From contig JAGARR010000005.1 in NCBI GenBank assembly GCA_017622135.1, positions 1-42,218 on the forward strand: a stretch of 42,218 nucleotides of DNA, read 5' to 3'. A program made the position numbers and the translations under genes. The notes under the pieces are model-generated. The model ran no database searches and was not told the DNA's origin. It saw only the letters and a list, made by a program, of their open reading frames with translations. Numbering within the stretch: the stretch's first letter is position 1; every line of letters starts with the position of its first letter. This document shows, one piece after another, positions 33,178 through 41,686 of the stretch. Source of the DNA: Spirochaetaceae bacterium (GTDB lineage: Bacteria > Spirochaetota > Spirochaetia > Treponematales > Treponemataceae).

Positions 33178-33677
33178 GCCTTGGCAAAGGCATCCACAAT
33201 CTGAGTAAACTGTTGCTGGGTGAGTTGATGGGGTTTGTTTTTTACCGCCGTCTCGTCATCAAGCCTGTCTATGAGGTGGAAGTCACGGTTCAAGGAGGGC
33301 ACGCCGTCCATCCTGTTGCAGTCCGAAAGATAGCTCAACACCTTCAGATTGCTGGCGGAGTGAAAGAGAAATTCATATTTTGCGGGATTGAGCCCTATGT
33401 CTTCCAATAGTTCTTGGTTGGCAGGCAGGTAGGTTCCGTCAACAATCTGGGTGCTCTGGATGTTTGGGACAGAGATTTTCATGCTGTGTGCCAGCGAGTA
33501 CTTTTTGAGATGCAGCCCCGTGCCCAGGAGCATCCTGCGGTCAATGTCGATGGATTCTATGCCGAACCAATACCGGGTGACTTCGTTGGACTTGTTCCTA
33601 TATTCAATGTAAAGCCACTTTCCCTCATGTATTGCCCGGAAAATATCCCTGCCGACAGTGCTCATGGGATGATTCAT
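33159..33677 (-). CDS. WYL-like N-terminal module, probably truncated
   Basis: A 172-residue protein (start at 33677 with AGAGG six bases upstream; ATG 33665 is an alternative). Its N-terminal part, GRDIFRAIHEGKWLYIEYRN followed by TRYWFGIESID, resembles the WYL-like module that opens some very large AAA/helicase-type proteins. Here the protein stops at residue 172 (DAFAKAYKPSE) exactly where the LRR gene from the opposite strand ends, so it is likely a truncated remnant or a domain now standing alone. I recognise the module from memory and not with certainty. It is the last gene of the AT-rich minus-strand set. Confidence 0.55.
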   Translation of the reverse strand: MNHPMSTVGRDIFRAIHEGKWLYIEYRNKSNEVTRYWFGIESIDIDRRMLLGTGLHLKKYSLAHSMKISVPNIQSTQIVDGTYLPANQELLEDIGLNPAKYEFLFHSASNLKVLSYLSDCNRMDGVPSLNRDFHLIDRLDDETAVKNKPHQLTQQQFTQIVDAFAKAYKPSE

Positions 33678-33713
33678 GCCCCACCTCTCCTCCAATCTCT
33701 AACACGGGGAGAT

Positions 33714-34124
33714 TTATTCTGGTCTAGCTACAGTACCCCAAAAGAGTCTTCCTGTATCGCTATCCTCGTAGAGTTTCCACGTAGCTCCAGTTATCGTATT
33801 TATTAGATAACTGCCCTTGACGGAGATACCTGATAAGGTGATTTGATAAACGGCTCCTTTATGATGTTCTGGGATTATATCGTGAGGGTGTTCTTGTCTA
33901 GAAATCTGTTCCCAAACATACCCATTATAACCCGATACCAGCTGCCATGTATCACCAGTCTCCTTGTCCAGCAGGTAGGTCTCCCGCATCGCTATGGAAC
34001 TTGTGATTATCTCATACCTCCCCGATTCTGGAGGAGTAGTGGCGGTCTGGTTGTTGTAACTGTTCTGTGCCGTGGCAGAAAATGCTGCAACGGCGAGCAG
34101 AAAGGTCAAAAACAGACGTTTCAT
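33714..34124 (-). CDS. Small exported protein with an internal repeat
   Basis: A 136-residue protein with a clear signal peptide (MKRLFLTFLLAVAAFSATAQ, cleavage at ATA-Q). The mature part contains two similar halves: ETYLLDKETGDTWQLVSGYNGYVWEQI and GSYLINTITGATWKLYEDSDTGRLFWGTV, each a Y-L-x-x-x-T-G-x-T-W-x-L unit, suggesting a duplicated beta-hairpin module. Function unknown. GGAG precedes the ATG by nine bases. It lies 14 nt after the lipoprotein gene at 34139 and is likely on the same message; a periplasmic or surface location is expected. Confidence 0.7.
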   Translation of the reverse strand: MKRLFLTFLLAVAAFSATAQNSYNNQTATTPPESGRYEIITSSIAMRETYLLDKETGDTWQLVSGYNGYVWEQISRQEHPHDIIPEHHKGAVYQITLSGISVKGSYLINTITGATWKLYEDSDTGRLFWGTVARPE

Positions 34125-34138
34125 GGGGGGTGTCTCCT

Positions 34139-34651
34139 TTATTCTTCAAACAACGCATCCATGGCTCTGGTTATTGCTTCTCTGATATCATCTGCCTCGG
34201 TATCTCCAATTCCCTCTGCTGTTGTTAAGAAAATGACTTGATTGGAGAAGGCTGAAATGAACTGGATGGTAACTTCTATTGTGTATCCAAGGCCAACATT
34301 TCTTCTTCCGCTTTCCCCATAGTTGACTATGAGGGTTTGAGGTAGCAGTCCCTCTTGAGATTCTGGCAAAACTACAAGTCCTTTTTTTATCAAGTAACCT
34401 GCTATGACATCCTTTGGATTTACAGTCTTATTGATTGATGAGTAGATTCCGTTAGAAGTCATTCCCTGTCCCGATGTAAGGGTTTCTGTTGAGTTAATGA
34501 CAAAATAAGGGTAGTCAGACAATTGACCATTTCTTGTTACACTTGCTGGTTGTAATGTCACACAAGCAGTCATTACCATTGATACGATAAGTACGCTGAA
34601 GACAAGAAAGCCGCTCTTGAATACCGTCGAATTGATATTTCTTTTCTTCAT
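34139..34651 (-). CDS. Lipoprotein of unknown function
   Basis: A 170-residue protein with a long basic N-terminus and lipobox VMTAC (Cys30). The mature region includes VINSTETLTSGQG and a C-terminal part with NVGLGYTIEVTIQFISAFSNQVIFLTTAEG, an alternating pattern suggesting beta structure; I do not recognise the family. GGAGG is seven bases before the ATG. A TATAAT at about 34668-34673 on this strand could give an additional internal promoter. Both this gene and the next small exported gene have AT-rich codon use, unlike the genes flanking the island. Confidence 0.7.
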   Translation of the reverse strand: MKKRNINSTVFKSGFLVFSVLIVSMVMTACVTLQPASVTRNGQLSDYPYFVINSTETLTSGQGMTSNGIYSSINKTVNPKDVIAGYLIKKGLVVLPESQEGLLPQTLIVNYGESGRRNVGLGYTIEVTIQFISAFSNQVIFLTTAEGIGDTEADDIREAITRAMDALFEE

Positions 34652-34684
34652 ACAAGTTCCTCCTGTGGGATTATAGCATGGCTG

Positions 34685-35743
34685 TTAGCAATAGTCATCA
34701 AAAACTGCACCACCTGTCCACTCTTTATCTTGCAAAACAGTGAAATATTTGTCCGCACTTTCCCTCTTGAAACAGGTTCTATACAATGAATGGATATATA
34801 CTCCATTTTCAAAAATGATTGTGCCGACACTCCATGGTTTTACAGCGTCCTCTCCATCTCCACTTTCACATTTCACAATAATTTTGCCATTATAAAGAGC
34901 AATATCAAGAATGATCATCTTGTAGGTTTTATTTTCGTAATATGTGCTTCCAGGCATCAGTTTATCATAATAGGTTTCCAAAGGCTTGTCCGAAATATCT
35001 TCCGGACAGCAAGGAAAGTATGACGGAGTCATTCTTCCCTTCACGAATGCGTTTGGAGTCAATGATGGATATATCTCAATATGATACAGAGGTACTACCT
35101 CGTGAAAATTGTCCCCTATTTGCTTTGTCTCCGGGAACTTATCCATAAAAGTAGGGTTATTTTTCTTTGAAAAATATCTTTTTTGATAAATCCACTCTCC
35201 AATTGCACCTCTTCTTTCAGAGGGAATCACATTGGCCTGATGTGCCCAACGCAACAGATTTTCATAGCAATTCTGGCTTTCTTCTTTTGTAACCGTTCTC
35301 ATCCAAGTGAAGTTTGGAGAGAGGTTCACTTCATGCAAGATTTCGATATGTTGCAGGACGTAATCTATCGGTTTTCCAGTAAGATAGCTTATCTTCTTAC
35401 AAGTGATAGGATTCAATATAATGTTCTCAAGTCTTGTAACCCACCTTAGATTCTCCGGCCTATTGTCCTGCTTGTTGGTGTTGATGTGGTCAATCACATG
35501 CTGTTCGGTAGGTGCTTGACCATGGAATGCAGTAGCAACTATCCTGTGAACCTGTGCATCTGCTATAACTAAATAGCCCTTCTGTGTGTCAACCTTGCCG
35601 AATGTCCACAAATCATCTAGTAGCCGTTTCCGCCCATCTTCCCGTGGATGACGCCTTACCGCCCCATTGTCCCGAACAGAATAGGTTTCTCCCTTGTAGG
35701 TGCAAGTAAGTTCCCTTGCAAAGTCATCAATCGTCTTTTTCAT
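34685..35743 (-). CDS. HNH endonuclease
   Basis: The 352-residue protein begins with a NUMOD4-like stretch (YSVRDNGAVRRHPREDGRKR, about 21-40), then VHRIVATAF (65-73) and the HNH core DHINTNKQDNRPENLRW (85-101) with the expected His and two Asn. Such modules cut DNA and are common in phage, intron-type homing genes and mobile islands. The C-terminal 240 residues (from about 110) are not a standard homing-nuclease tail and I cannot name a domain in them. GGAGGGG lies nine bases before the ATG. The gene overlaps the upstream gene by 17 nt, and AT-rich composition differs from flanking genes, which suggests transfer. Confidence 0.82.
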   Translation of the reverse strand: MKKTIDDFARELTCTYKGETYSVRDNGAVRRHPREDGRKRLLDDLWTFGKVDTQKGYLVIADAQVHRIVATAFHGQAPTEQHVIDHINTNKQDNRPENLRWVTRLENIILNPITCKKISYLTGKPIDYVLQHIEILHEVNLSPNFTWMRTVTKEESQNCYENLLRWAHQANVIPSERRGAIGEWIYQKRYFSKKNNPTFMDKFPETKQIGDNFHEVVPLYHIEIYPSLTPNAFVKGRMTPSYFPCCPEDISDKPLETYYDKLMPGSTYYENKTYKMIILDIALYNGKIIVKCESGDGEDAVKPWSVGTIIFENGVYIHSLYRTCFKRESADKYFTVLQDKEWTGGAVFDDYC

Positions 35744-36389
35744 TGAATATTACCCCTCCGTTTTTGGTATCTGGATGCTGCAATTCCACAATGAGCTTGT
35801 TGACATTCTCCTGTGAGCATTGTGTATATAGGTTCCTTGCCAGAATCCTCCACGTCCATTCCGGTTTTGTATATTGGTGTCCGATAAGGCTAAGAGCCGT
35901 GGCATTGGCAAAGGTTATGGGAATGTTTCGCTCCATCAATAATTCTCTGGCAAGCTGCCTCATAACTTCGGCAACTACAGCGATTTGGTCTGACTTAGTA
36001 AGCTCAGGCAGCTTGAGTATGGACTTTATGTTTCTTGCTGTTTCAGGAGCCTTGCATTCAGCCCTTCTCAATTCATTAATATTGAAATTAGGATCCATAA
36101 TGCTTCTTGCTGAATGTATATCATTGTGTAGAAGGTGGGGATTTTCATATATCCCATTCAATAAGCTCTCAATTTTTTTTACAGCAGCCTCATAATCCTC
36201 GTCCGTCCAACCACTGCGAAGGCTAACAAGCTCGTCTATCTCCGCCTTGAGCTCCTCATTGGATTTCTCGTAGCTCCTCGTAATCCCATTGTTGGAAATG
36301 ACCAGACGAAGGAGAACCTCATTGCCATACTTCTTGAGCGCCTCCAATTTCTTGTGTCGTATTTGCTTCTCGTTGTTTGACAAAGCCAT
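35727..36389 (-). CDS. Protein of unknown function paired with HNH nuclease
   Basis: A 220-residue, largely helical protein. Start at 36389 (MALSNNEKQIRHKKLEALKK) has GGAG six bases upstream; ATG 36401 and GTG 36404 are in frame but less favoured. It is rich in Lys and Glu in the N-terminal half (coiled-coil-like) and has IPITFANATALSLIGHQYTKPEWTWRI near the C-terminus. No known domain is recognised. It overlaps the HNH gene by 17 nt and is the first gene behind a promoter bearing a 9-bp palindrome, so it is probably a partner, regulator or immunity protein of the nuclease; this is inference from position. Confidence 0.65.
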   Translation of the reverse strand: MALSNNEKQIRHKKLEALKKYGNEVLLRLVISNNGITRSYEKSNEELKAEIDELVSLRSGWTDEDYEAAVKKIESLLNGIYENPHLLHNDIHSARSIMDPNFNINELRRAECKAPETARNIKSILKLPELTKSDQIAVVAEVMRQLARELLMERNIPITFANATALSLIGHQYTKPEWTWRILARNLYTQCSQENVNKLIVELQHPDTKNGGVIFNEKDD

Positions 36390-36410
36390 TCCAATCTCCA
36401 TCACATAAGT

Positions 36411-36453
36411 TTATAACCAAATCTATTATGGTTATAAACCCAATTTATTTCAA
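36411..36453 (-). promoter_or_regulatory. Promoter with overlapping palindromic operator
   Basis: Minus strand: TTGAAA (36453-36448), a 17-base spacer and CATAAT (36430-36425). A perfect inverted repeat, TTATAACCA (36411-36419) and TGGTTATAA (36429-36437), separated by 9 bases, covers the -10 and the start region. The 18-bp centre spacing suits a dimeric repressor. A related GGTTAAAACC lies nearby at about 36463-36472. Confidence 0.65.
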
Positions 36454-36527
36454 GGACTTTTTTGGTTAAAACCTGATAGTTTTCTTATGATGAAGATGTA
36501 ACCAAGTACCCCCACCCCACCCCCGCA

Positions 36528-36557
36528 TTGACGAACCACTCCCTAATATGGGAAAAT
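36528..36557 (+). promoter_or_regulatory. Predicted binding-protein promoter, near-leaderless
   Basis: TTGACG (36528-36533), an 18-base spacer and GAAAAT (36552-36557) precede the ATG at 36565 by seven bases. No ribosome site is present. TATACT abuts the ATG, so an alternative -10 cannot be excluded. Confidence 0.4.
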
Positions 36558-36564
36558 ATATACT

Positions 36565-38394
36565 ATGAAAGCTATTGTTTTGTTCGGGCTCACCCTTGCC
36601 AGCGTGGGCCTCCTCTCCTGCCAAAAGCAGCAGGAGCTTTCCATTGCGGAGATCCAGCGGCTGACCGCCAGCACCGACGCCCAGCTGCTGGCCAAGACGG
36701 TCTCCAAGCCCTACAACAACCAGGAATTTGTGCCCGGAACCCTGGGCGGCGTGTGGAACACCACCATCCTGGCCGACCCCAAGACCTTCAATCATCTGAT
36801 TGCCGAGCGGGATGCCGACAGTGCGGGCATCATCGGCATGACCACCGACTATCTGGTGGACTACAACGCCGTCACCAGGGAATGGGAGCCACGGGCCGCA
36901 TCCTTCGAGATTACGGTGGACGAGGCGGCTGGAACCCTCACCGTCCGCTACACCCTGCGGGACGACCTGTACTGGAGCTGGTGGGGCTCCGACCGGAAGC
37001 TTCCCGTCACCGCCGACGATGTGGTGTACTGGCACGACGAGATTGCCGGCGACCCGCAGTTTGGCAGCAGCGCCTACAACGGCCAGTTCGTCACCATGGC
37101 CGACGGAACCCAGGAGCGCATCCGCTGCGTCAAGGTGGACGACAAGCGCTTTGACTTTATCTTTCCCCGGATTGTGGCCGAACCGCTGCTGTCCACCAAC
37201 ACCTCCATCCAGCCCGCCTTCCTGTTCCGGGAGGCTAAGGAGCGGAACGGGGCCGAGGGCGTAAAGGGCATCCTCAACGCCTCCATCAACCCCAAGGAAA
37301 TTCCCTCCTGCGGACGCTGGTTTATCACGGAGTACACCCCCGCCCAGCGGCTGGTGTTCACCCGGAATCCTGACTACTGGGAAAAGGACAGCGGCGGCAC
37401 CTCCAATCCCTACCCCCAGCAGATGATTGCCCAGATTGTGGGCGACATGAACACCCAGTACCTGCTGTTCCGCCAGGGCAAGAGCGAAACCTACTTTCCC
37501 CGCCCGGAGGAGCTGAGCGACGTGGTGAACGCCCAGGCCGATGACTACACCGTGTTCAATGCGGAGGGCTCCTTCGGCTCCATGCTCTGGTCCTTCAACC
37601 AGAACCCCAAAAACCAGAGCCATCCCTACTACCGCTGGTTCACCCAAAAGAAATTCCGCCAGGCCATGAGCTGCCTGCTGAACCGGGACCGCATCATCAG
37701 CCAGACCTACCGGGGCCTGGGCGACCCCACCTACTTCTTCTTCCCGCCGCCAAATCCCTTCTACAACCCGGACATCACCCTCCAGTACCGCTACGACCGG
37801 CAGCGGGCCTTGAGCCTGCTGGAGTCCATCGGCTTTGTCCGCAGGGATGACGGCCTCCTCTACGACAGCAACGGCGTGAGGGTGGAGTATGACCTGACCA
37901 TTCCCTCCGCCAACACGGTGGTGAACGACGTGGCCCAGATTATCGCCGACGAGTGCGCCGCCATCGGCATCACCGTCCACGTGCGGCAGATTGACTTCCA
38001 GAAGGTCATCGAAATGCTTACCGCCACCTACGACTGGCAGTCCGTCATCATCGGGCTGGGAACAAGCCTGTTCCCCACCCAGGGCAGCAACGTGTGGCCC
38101 TCCGACGGCAACCTGCACCTGTGGCATCCCCTCCAGGAGAGCCCCGCCACCGAATGGGAGGCCCGCATCGACTACCTGTACAACGAGGGCAGCTACACCC
38201 TGGACAGGGAGCGGGCCGGGGAGATCTGGAGCGAGTACCAGCGGATTCTGCTGGAGGAGTGCCCGGTCATCTATCTCATCCGCTCACGAGGATTTGCCGC
38301 CGTCAGGAACAAGTGGGACTTTTCCAACCTGTACTACGACAACCTCAACGGCCTGATGACCGACTGGGTGTATCTCAGGGGCAGCGGCCAATGA
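36565..38394 (+). CDS. Peptide-type ABC transporter substrate-binding lipoprotein (SBP family 5)
   Basis: A 609-residue solute-binding protein with a signal peptide and lipobox LLSC (Cys19). The family 5 fold is shown by KTFNHLIAERDADSAGIIGMTTDYL, the SARYTLRDDLYWSWWGS-type phrase before TADDVVYWHD, and the C-terminal NVWPSDGNLHLWHP region. The length is nearer YejA/OppA-like proteins (about 540-610) than DppA. It probably captures a peptide or other oligomer outside the membrane and delivers it to the two permeases that follow. The nearby genes are on the same strand in the order binding protein, permease, permease-ATPase. High GC compared with the AT-rich island upstream. Confidence 0.88.
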   Translation: MKAIVLFGLTLASVGLLSCQKQQELSIAEIQRLTASTDAQLLAKTVSKPYNNQEFVPGTLGGVWNTTILADPKTFNHLIAERDADSAGIIGMTTDYLVDYNAVTREWEPRAASFEITVDEAAGTLTVRYTLRDDLYWSWWGSDRKLPVTADDVVYWHDEIAGDPQFGSSAYNGQFVTMADGTQERIRCVKVDDKRFDFIFPRIVAEPLLSTNTSIQPAFLFREAKERNGAEGVKGILNASINPKEIPSCGRWFITEYTPAQRLVFTRNPDYWEKDSGGTSNPYPQQMIAQIVGDMNTQYLLFRQGKSETYFPRPEELSDVVNAQADDYTVFNAEGSFGSMLWSFNQNPKNQSHPYYRWFTQKKFRQAMSCLLNRDRIISQTYRGLGDPTYFFFPPPNPFYNPDITLQYRYDRQRALSLLESIGFVRRDDGLLYDSNGVRVEYDLTIPSANTVVNDVAQIIADECAAIGITVHVRQIDFQKVIEMLTATYDWQSVIIGLGTSLFPTQGSNVWPSDGNLHLWHPLQESPATEWEARIDYLYNEGSYTLDRERAGEIWSEYQRILLEECPVIYLIRSRGFAAVRNKWDFSNLYYDNLNGLMTDWVYLRGSGQ

Positions 38395-38449
38395 CGGCTA
38401 AGGCCGAGGGCAAAACCGCTCGATAATGAATGGGGAGGGGAGAATCAGG

Positions 38450-39565
38450 ATGGAAGAGTCCAATTTCCTTGCAAGGGCGGCCGCCACGGTGCGGGCTCCC
38501 TTCAGGCTGTTCAAAAAGAAGGCGCCGCTGCTGTCCTTTGTGGCAGGGCGGCTTGTCACCATGGTGGTGCTGCTGTTCCTGCTGGGACTAGCCCTCTTTG
38601 GCCTGATGGAGCTGGCGCCCGGCGACATCGTGGACCAGATGATGACCCAGCAGCTGCTGTCAGGCACCCAGGGAGAAACTTCGGGCGGCTTCCAGGGGAG
38701 CGGCAGCACCGAGCAGGGGACCTTCACCGAAATGCAGATGGAGCGGCTGCGAAAGGAATTCGGGCTGGACAAGCCCTTCTACATCCAGTACTTCAAGTGG
38801 CTGGAGCGGGTGATTTTCCATGGGGACTTGGGAACCAGCCTCATCTCCCGCGCCCCGGTAAGCTTCCTTTTGAGCTCCCGCATCTGGAATTCGGTGCTGC
38901 TCAACCTGATTTCCCTGGTGTTCATCACCCTCATCTCCTTTGCGCTGGGGGTCTTCTTTGCCAGCAAGTCGGGAACCCGCACCGACACGGCGGCCACCTT
39001 CTTCGCACTCTTCTTCCACGCCTTTCCCGGCATCCTCCTGCTGATTCTCCTCCAGCTCTTTGCCAGCGTCACCGGACTCTTCCCGGTTACGGCCTACCCG
39101 GACTTCCCCTTCTCCCAGGCACCGCTGCAGTTCACCTTCAGCTATGCCCACCACGTCTTCCTGCCGCTGCTGGCCTCCTTCCTAGGCGGAATCGGCGGCA
39201 CCATGCGGATGATTCGGGCCACCATGCTGGACCAGATGGGGATGCCCTACATTCTGGCCATCAGAGCCAGGGGCATCAGCGAGCGCAGGGTCTACCTGCA
39301 CCATGCCTTCCGCAACACCTTGAATCCCTACATCACCGGCAGCGCCAACCTGCTGGCAAGCCTTTTCAGCGGCTCCCTGGTGCTGGAAATCATCTTTGCC
39401 TATCCGGGACTGGGCAGGCTCATGTACGAGGCTGTCCTACAGGAGGACATCAACCTGGTGCTGGCAAACAGCATGTTCATCTCGGCGCTGGTGCTGGCAG
39501 GCATGGTCATCTCCGACATCCTGCTGGCCATAGTCGATCCCCGCATCAGGTACGGAAAGGAGTAA
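38450..39565 (+). CDS. Peptide-type ABC transporter permease (YejB/DppB-like)
   Basis: A 371-residue membrane protein with a first helix near 35-60, a periplasmic loop of about 90 residues (SGTQGETSGGFQGSGSTEQG is a low-complexity stretch in it), and five further helices. The EAA-type loop reads RATMLDQMGMPYILAIRARGISERRVY, the docking site for the ATPase. The long loop after the first helix and the order of genes fit the YejB/DppB subfamily. ATG 38450 is chosen for GGGGAG seven bases upstream, in preference to 38426. It lies 55 nt after the binding protein gene and 9 nt before the fusion gene. Substrate unproven. Confidence 0.88.
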   Translation: MEESNFLARAAATVRAPFRLFKKKAPLLSFVAGRLVTMVVLLFLLGLALFGLMELAPGDIVDQMMTQQLLSGTQGETSGGFQGSGSTEQGTFTEMQMERLRKEFGLDKPFYIQYFKWLERVIFHGDLGTSLISRAPVSFLLSSRIWNSVLLNLISLVFITLISFALGVFFASKSGTRTDTAATFFALFFHAFPGILLLILLQLFASVTGLFPVTAYPDFPFSQAPLQFTFSYAHHVFLPLLASFLGGIGGTMRMIRATMLDQMGMPYILAIRARGISERRVYLHHAFRNTLNPYITGSANLLASLFSGSLVLEIIFAYPGLGRLMYEAVLQEDINLVLANSMFISALVLAGMVISDILLAIVDPRIRYGKE

Positions 39566-39574
39566 GGGCTTACT

Positions 39575-41686
39575 ATGAAGAAATTCTTCCAATATCTAAA
39601 GACACGTCCGCTGGGCATGGCATCCCTCATCCTGCTGGTGATTGTATATCTCGTGATGATTTTCGCCGAATTCGTGGCTCCCTATCCGGCCAGCCGCACC
39701 TTTGACCGCAACTCCTACCACCCGGCCAACCTCCAGCTCACCAGCTCCGGACTGGTGGCACGTGAGTACCGGGTCATCAACCAGTCCACCTGGCAGTATG
39801 CCCGTGTCAGCGACGAGGGCTACAGCCACCCGGTAAAGCTCTTCGTAAAGGGCAGCCCCTACAAGCTTTTGGGACTGATTCCCACAGACATCCACCTGTT
39901 CGGCACGGAGCCCTCCGATGACGGAACCGTCTACCCCGTCTACCTTCTGGGAGCGGACATCCTGGGGCGGGACCTGTTCAGCCGCATCGTCTACGGCAGC
40001 CGCATCTCACTGACCATCGGCTTTGTGGCCACCGCCATCTCCCTCTTTCTGGCAGTGCTGCTGGGGGGCTTGTCCGGCTACTTTGGCGGGGCCACCGACT
40101 GGACCATCATGCGCTTTGCCGAATTCTTCATGCTGATTCCCAGCCTCTACTTCATCCTCTTCCTGCGCTCCCTGCTGAACACCAGGATGGACAGCGGCAC
40201 CTCCTACATGCTGATTACGGTGATTCTCGCCCTGGTGGGCTGGCCCGGCACCGCCCGCACCATCCGGGGCATGGTCCACGCCATCAAGCGGGAGGAATTC
40301 GTGGTGGACGCAGACCTGGAGGGAATCCCCGCCTTTGTGGTGATTTTCCGCCAGATCATCCCCCAAATCGCCAGCCTCCTGATTGTCAGCATTGCCCTCA
40401 GCGTGCCGGGCTTCATCATGAGCGAGACCACCCTCTCCTACCTGGGGCTTGGCATCAACGACCCGGCGGTGAGCTGGGGCTCCCTCATCAACCGGGACAT
40501 CTCCACCCTGTCCAACCTGATTCGCTTCCCCTGGCTCCTGTATCCCGTGCTGATGCTGCTGATTGTCACCCTGGCCTTCAACTTTATCGGCGACGTGCTG
40601 CGGGACTTCTACGACCCCTACAACATCGTCTTCAACCGGCGCAAGCTGGCAGCCTTCTTCCGCACCACCCAAAGGTCTGGCTCTCCCAGCGACGCAGCAT
40701 CCGAGGCTGGTGCCGACTCCGAGGCACCACAACCTGCCCCCGACGCCCTGCTCTCCGTCAGGAACCTCCACGTCACCTTCAGTCTCCTGCGGGGAACCAC
40801 CCGCATTCCCGTCTACGGTGTGCGAGGAGTCAGCTTTGACCTGAGCCGGGGAGAAATCCTTGGAATCGTGGGGGAGTCCGGCAGCGGAAAGTCCGTGTCC
40901 ACCACCGCCATCCCCGGCCTCCTGCCTGCCAACGCCCAGGCCACCGGCTCCATCTTCTTTGAGGGGGTGGACTTGATGGGACTGGCTCCTAGCCAGCTGC
41001 GGGAGTACCGGGGCAAGAGGATCGGCCTGATTTTCCAGGAGCCGGGACGCTCCTTCGACCCGCTCCAGAGCATCGGCAAGGTCTTCTGGGAAACCTTCCG
41101 CAACAGCCAGCCGGACATCACCAGGGAGGAGTCCGACAGGAAGGCCGTTGCCCTGCTGCAGGAGGTGGAGCTGCCCGACCCGGAAGGCCGGCTAAAGGCC
41201 TATCCCCACCAGTTCAGCGGCGGCCAGCTGCAGCGAATCGGCATTGCCCTGGCACTGGCCCAAAACTGCCAGCTTTTGATTGCCGACGAGCCCACCACCG
41301 CCCTGGACGTTACCATCGAGGCCCAGATTGTCTCCCTGCTGCTGCGGCTCAAGGAGGAGCGGGGACTGTCCGTCATCTTCATCAGCCACGACATCCACCT
41401 GGTGGGCCGCATCAGCGACCGAATCGCCGTGATGTATGGCGGAAAAATCATGGAGACCGGAAGCTCCCAGCAGATACTGGCCTCGCCCCGCCACCCCTAT
41501 ACCCAGGCCCTCATCGCCGCCACCCCGGAATTCGGCAGCCACTACACAACCCAGCGGATGGCCTCCATCCCCGGCCAGGTGAGCGACCCCACCCGGCCCC
41601 TTCCCGGCTGCCCCTTCCAGCCCCGCTGCCAGTTTGCCAAGGAGGAGTGCAGGCAGACGACAGACTGCTGGAGGATGGAGGAGTGA
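39575..41686 (+). CDS. Fused permease (YejE/DppC-like) and ATPase (DppD-like)
   Basis: A 703-residue fusion. Residues 1-350 are the second permease: N-terminal helix, a large periplasmic loop, then LGADILGRDLFSRIVYGSRISLTIG and the EAA loop DADLEGIPAFVVIFRQIIPQ. A linker of about 30 residues rich in Ala, Ser and Glu leads to a DppD/OppD-type ATPase (about 390-703) with Walker A GESGSGKS (433-440), signature FSGGQLQRIGIA, Walker B LLIADEPTTALD and the OppD tail ending CPFQPRCQFAKEEC. Importers of this type usually use two different ATPases; only one is coded here, and none follows in the window. AAGGG lies six bases before the ATG. A homodimeric ATPase or an unlinked partner is possible. Confidence 0.9.
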   Translation: MKKFFQYLKTRPLGMASLILLVIVYLVMIFAEFVAPYPASRTFDRNSYHPANLQLTSSGLVAREYRVINQSTWQYARVSDEGYSHPVKLFVKGSPYKLLGLIPTDIHLFGTEPSDDGTVYPVYLLGADILGRDLFSRIVYGSRISLTIGFVATAISLFLAVLLGGLSGYFGGATDWTIMRFAEFFMLIPSLYFILFLRSLLNTRMDSGTSYMLITVILALVGWPGTARTIRGMVHAIKREEFVVDADLEGIPAFVVIFRQIIPQIASLLIVSIALSVPGFIMSETTLSYLGLGINDPAVSWGSLINRDISTLSNLIRFPWLLYPVLMLLIVTLAFNFIGDVLRDFYDPYNIVFNRRKLAAFFRTTQRSGSPSDAASEAGADSEAPQPAPDALLSVRNLHVTFSLLRGTTRIPVYGVRGVSFDLSRGEILGIVGESGSGKSVSTTAIPGLLPANAQATGSIFFEGVDLMGLAPSQLREYRGKRIGLIFQEPGRSFDPLQSIGKVFWETFRNSQPDITREESDRKAVALLQEVELPDPEGRLKAYPHQFSGGQLQRIGIALALAQNCQLLIADEPTTALDVTIEAQIVSLLLRLKEERGLSVIFISHDIHLVGRISDRIAVMYGGKIMETGSSQQILASPRHPYTQALIAATPEFGSHYTTQRMASIPGQVSDPTRPLPGCPFQPRCQFAKEECRQTTDCWRMEE

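Noticed and set aside
36466..38127. 553-codon open frame opposite the binding-protein gene
   Set aside because: Antisense to a convincing SBP gene in GC-rich DNA; composition (Gly, Val, His, Gln) is typical of a shadow.
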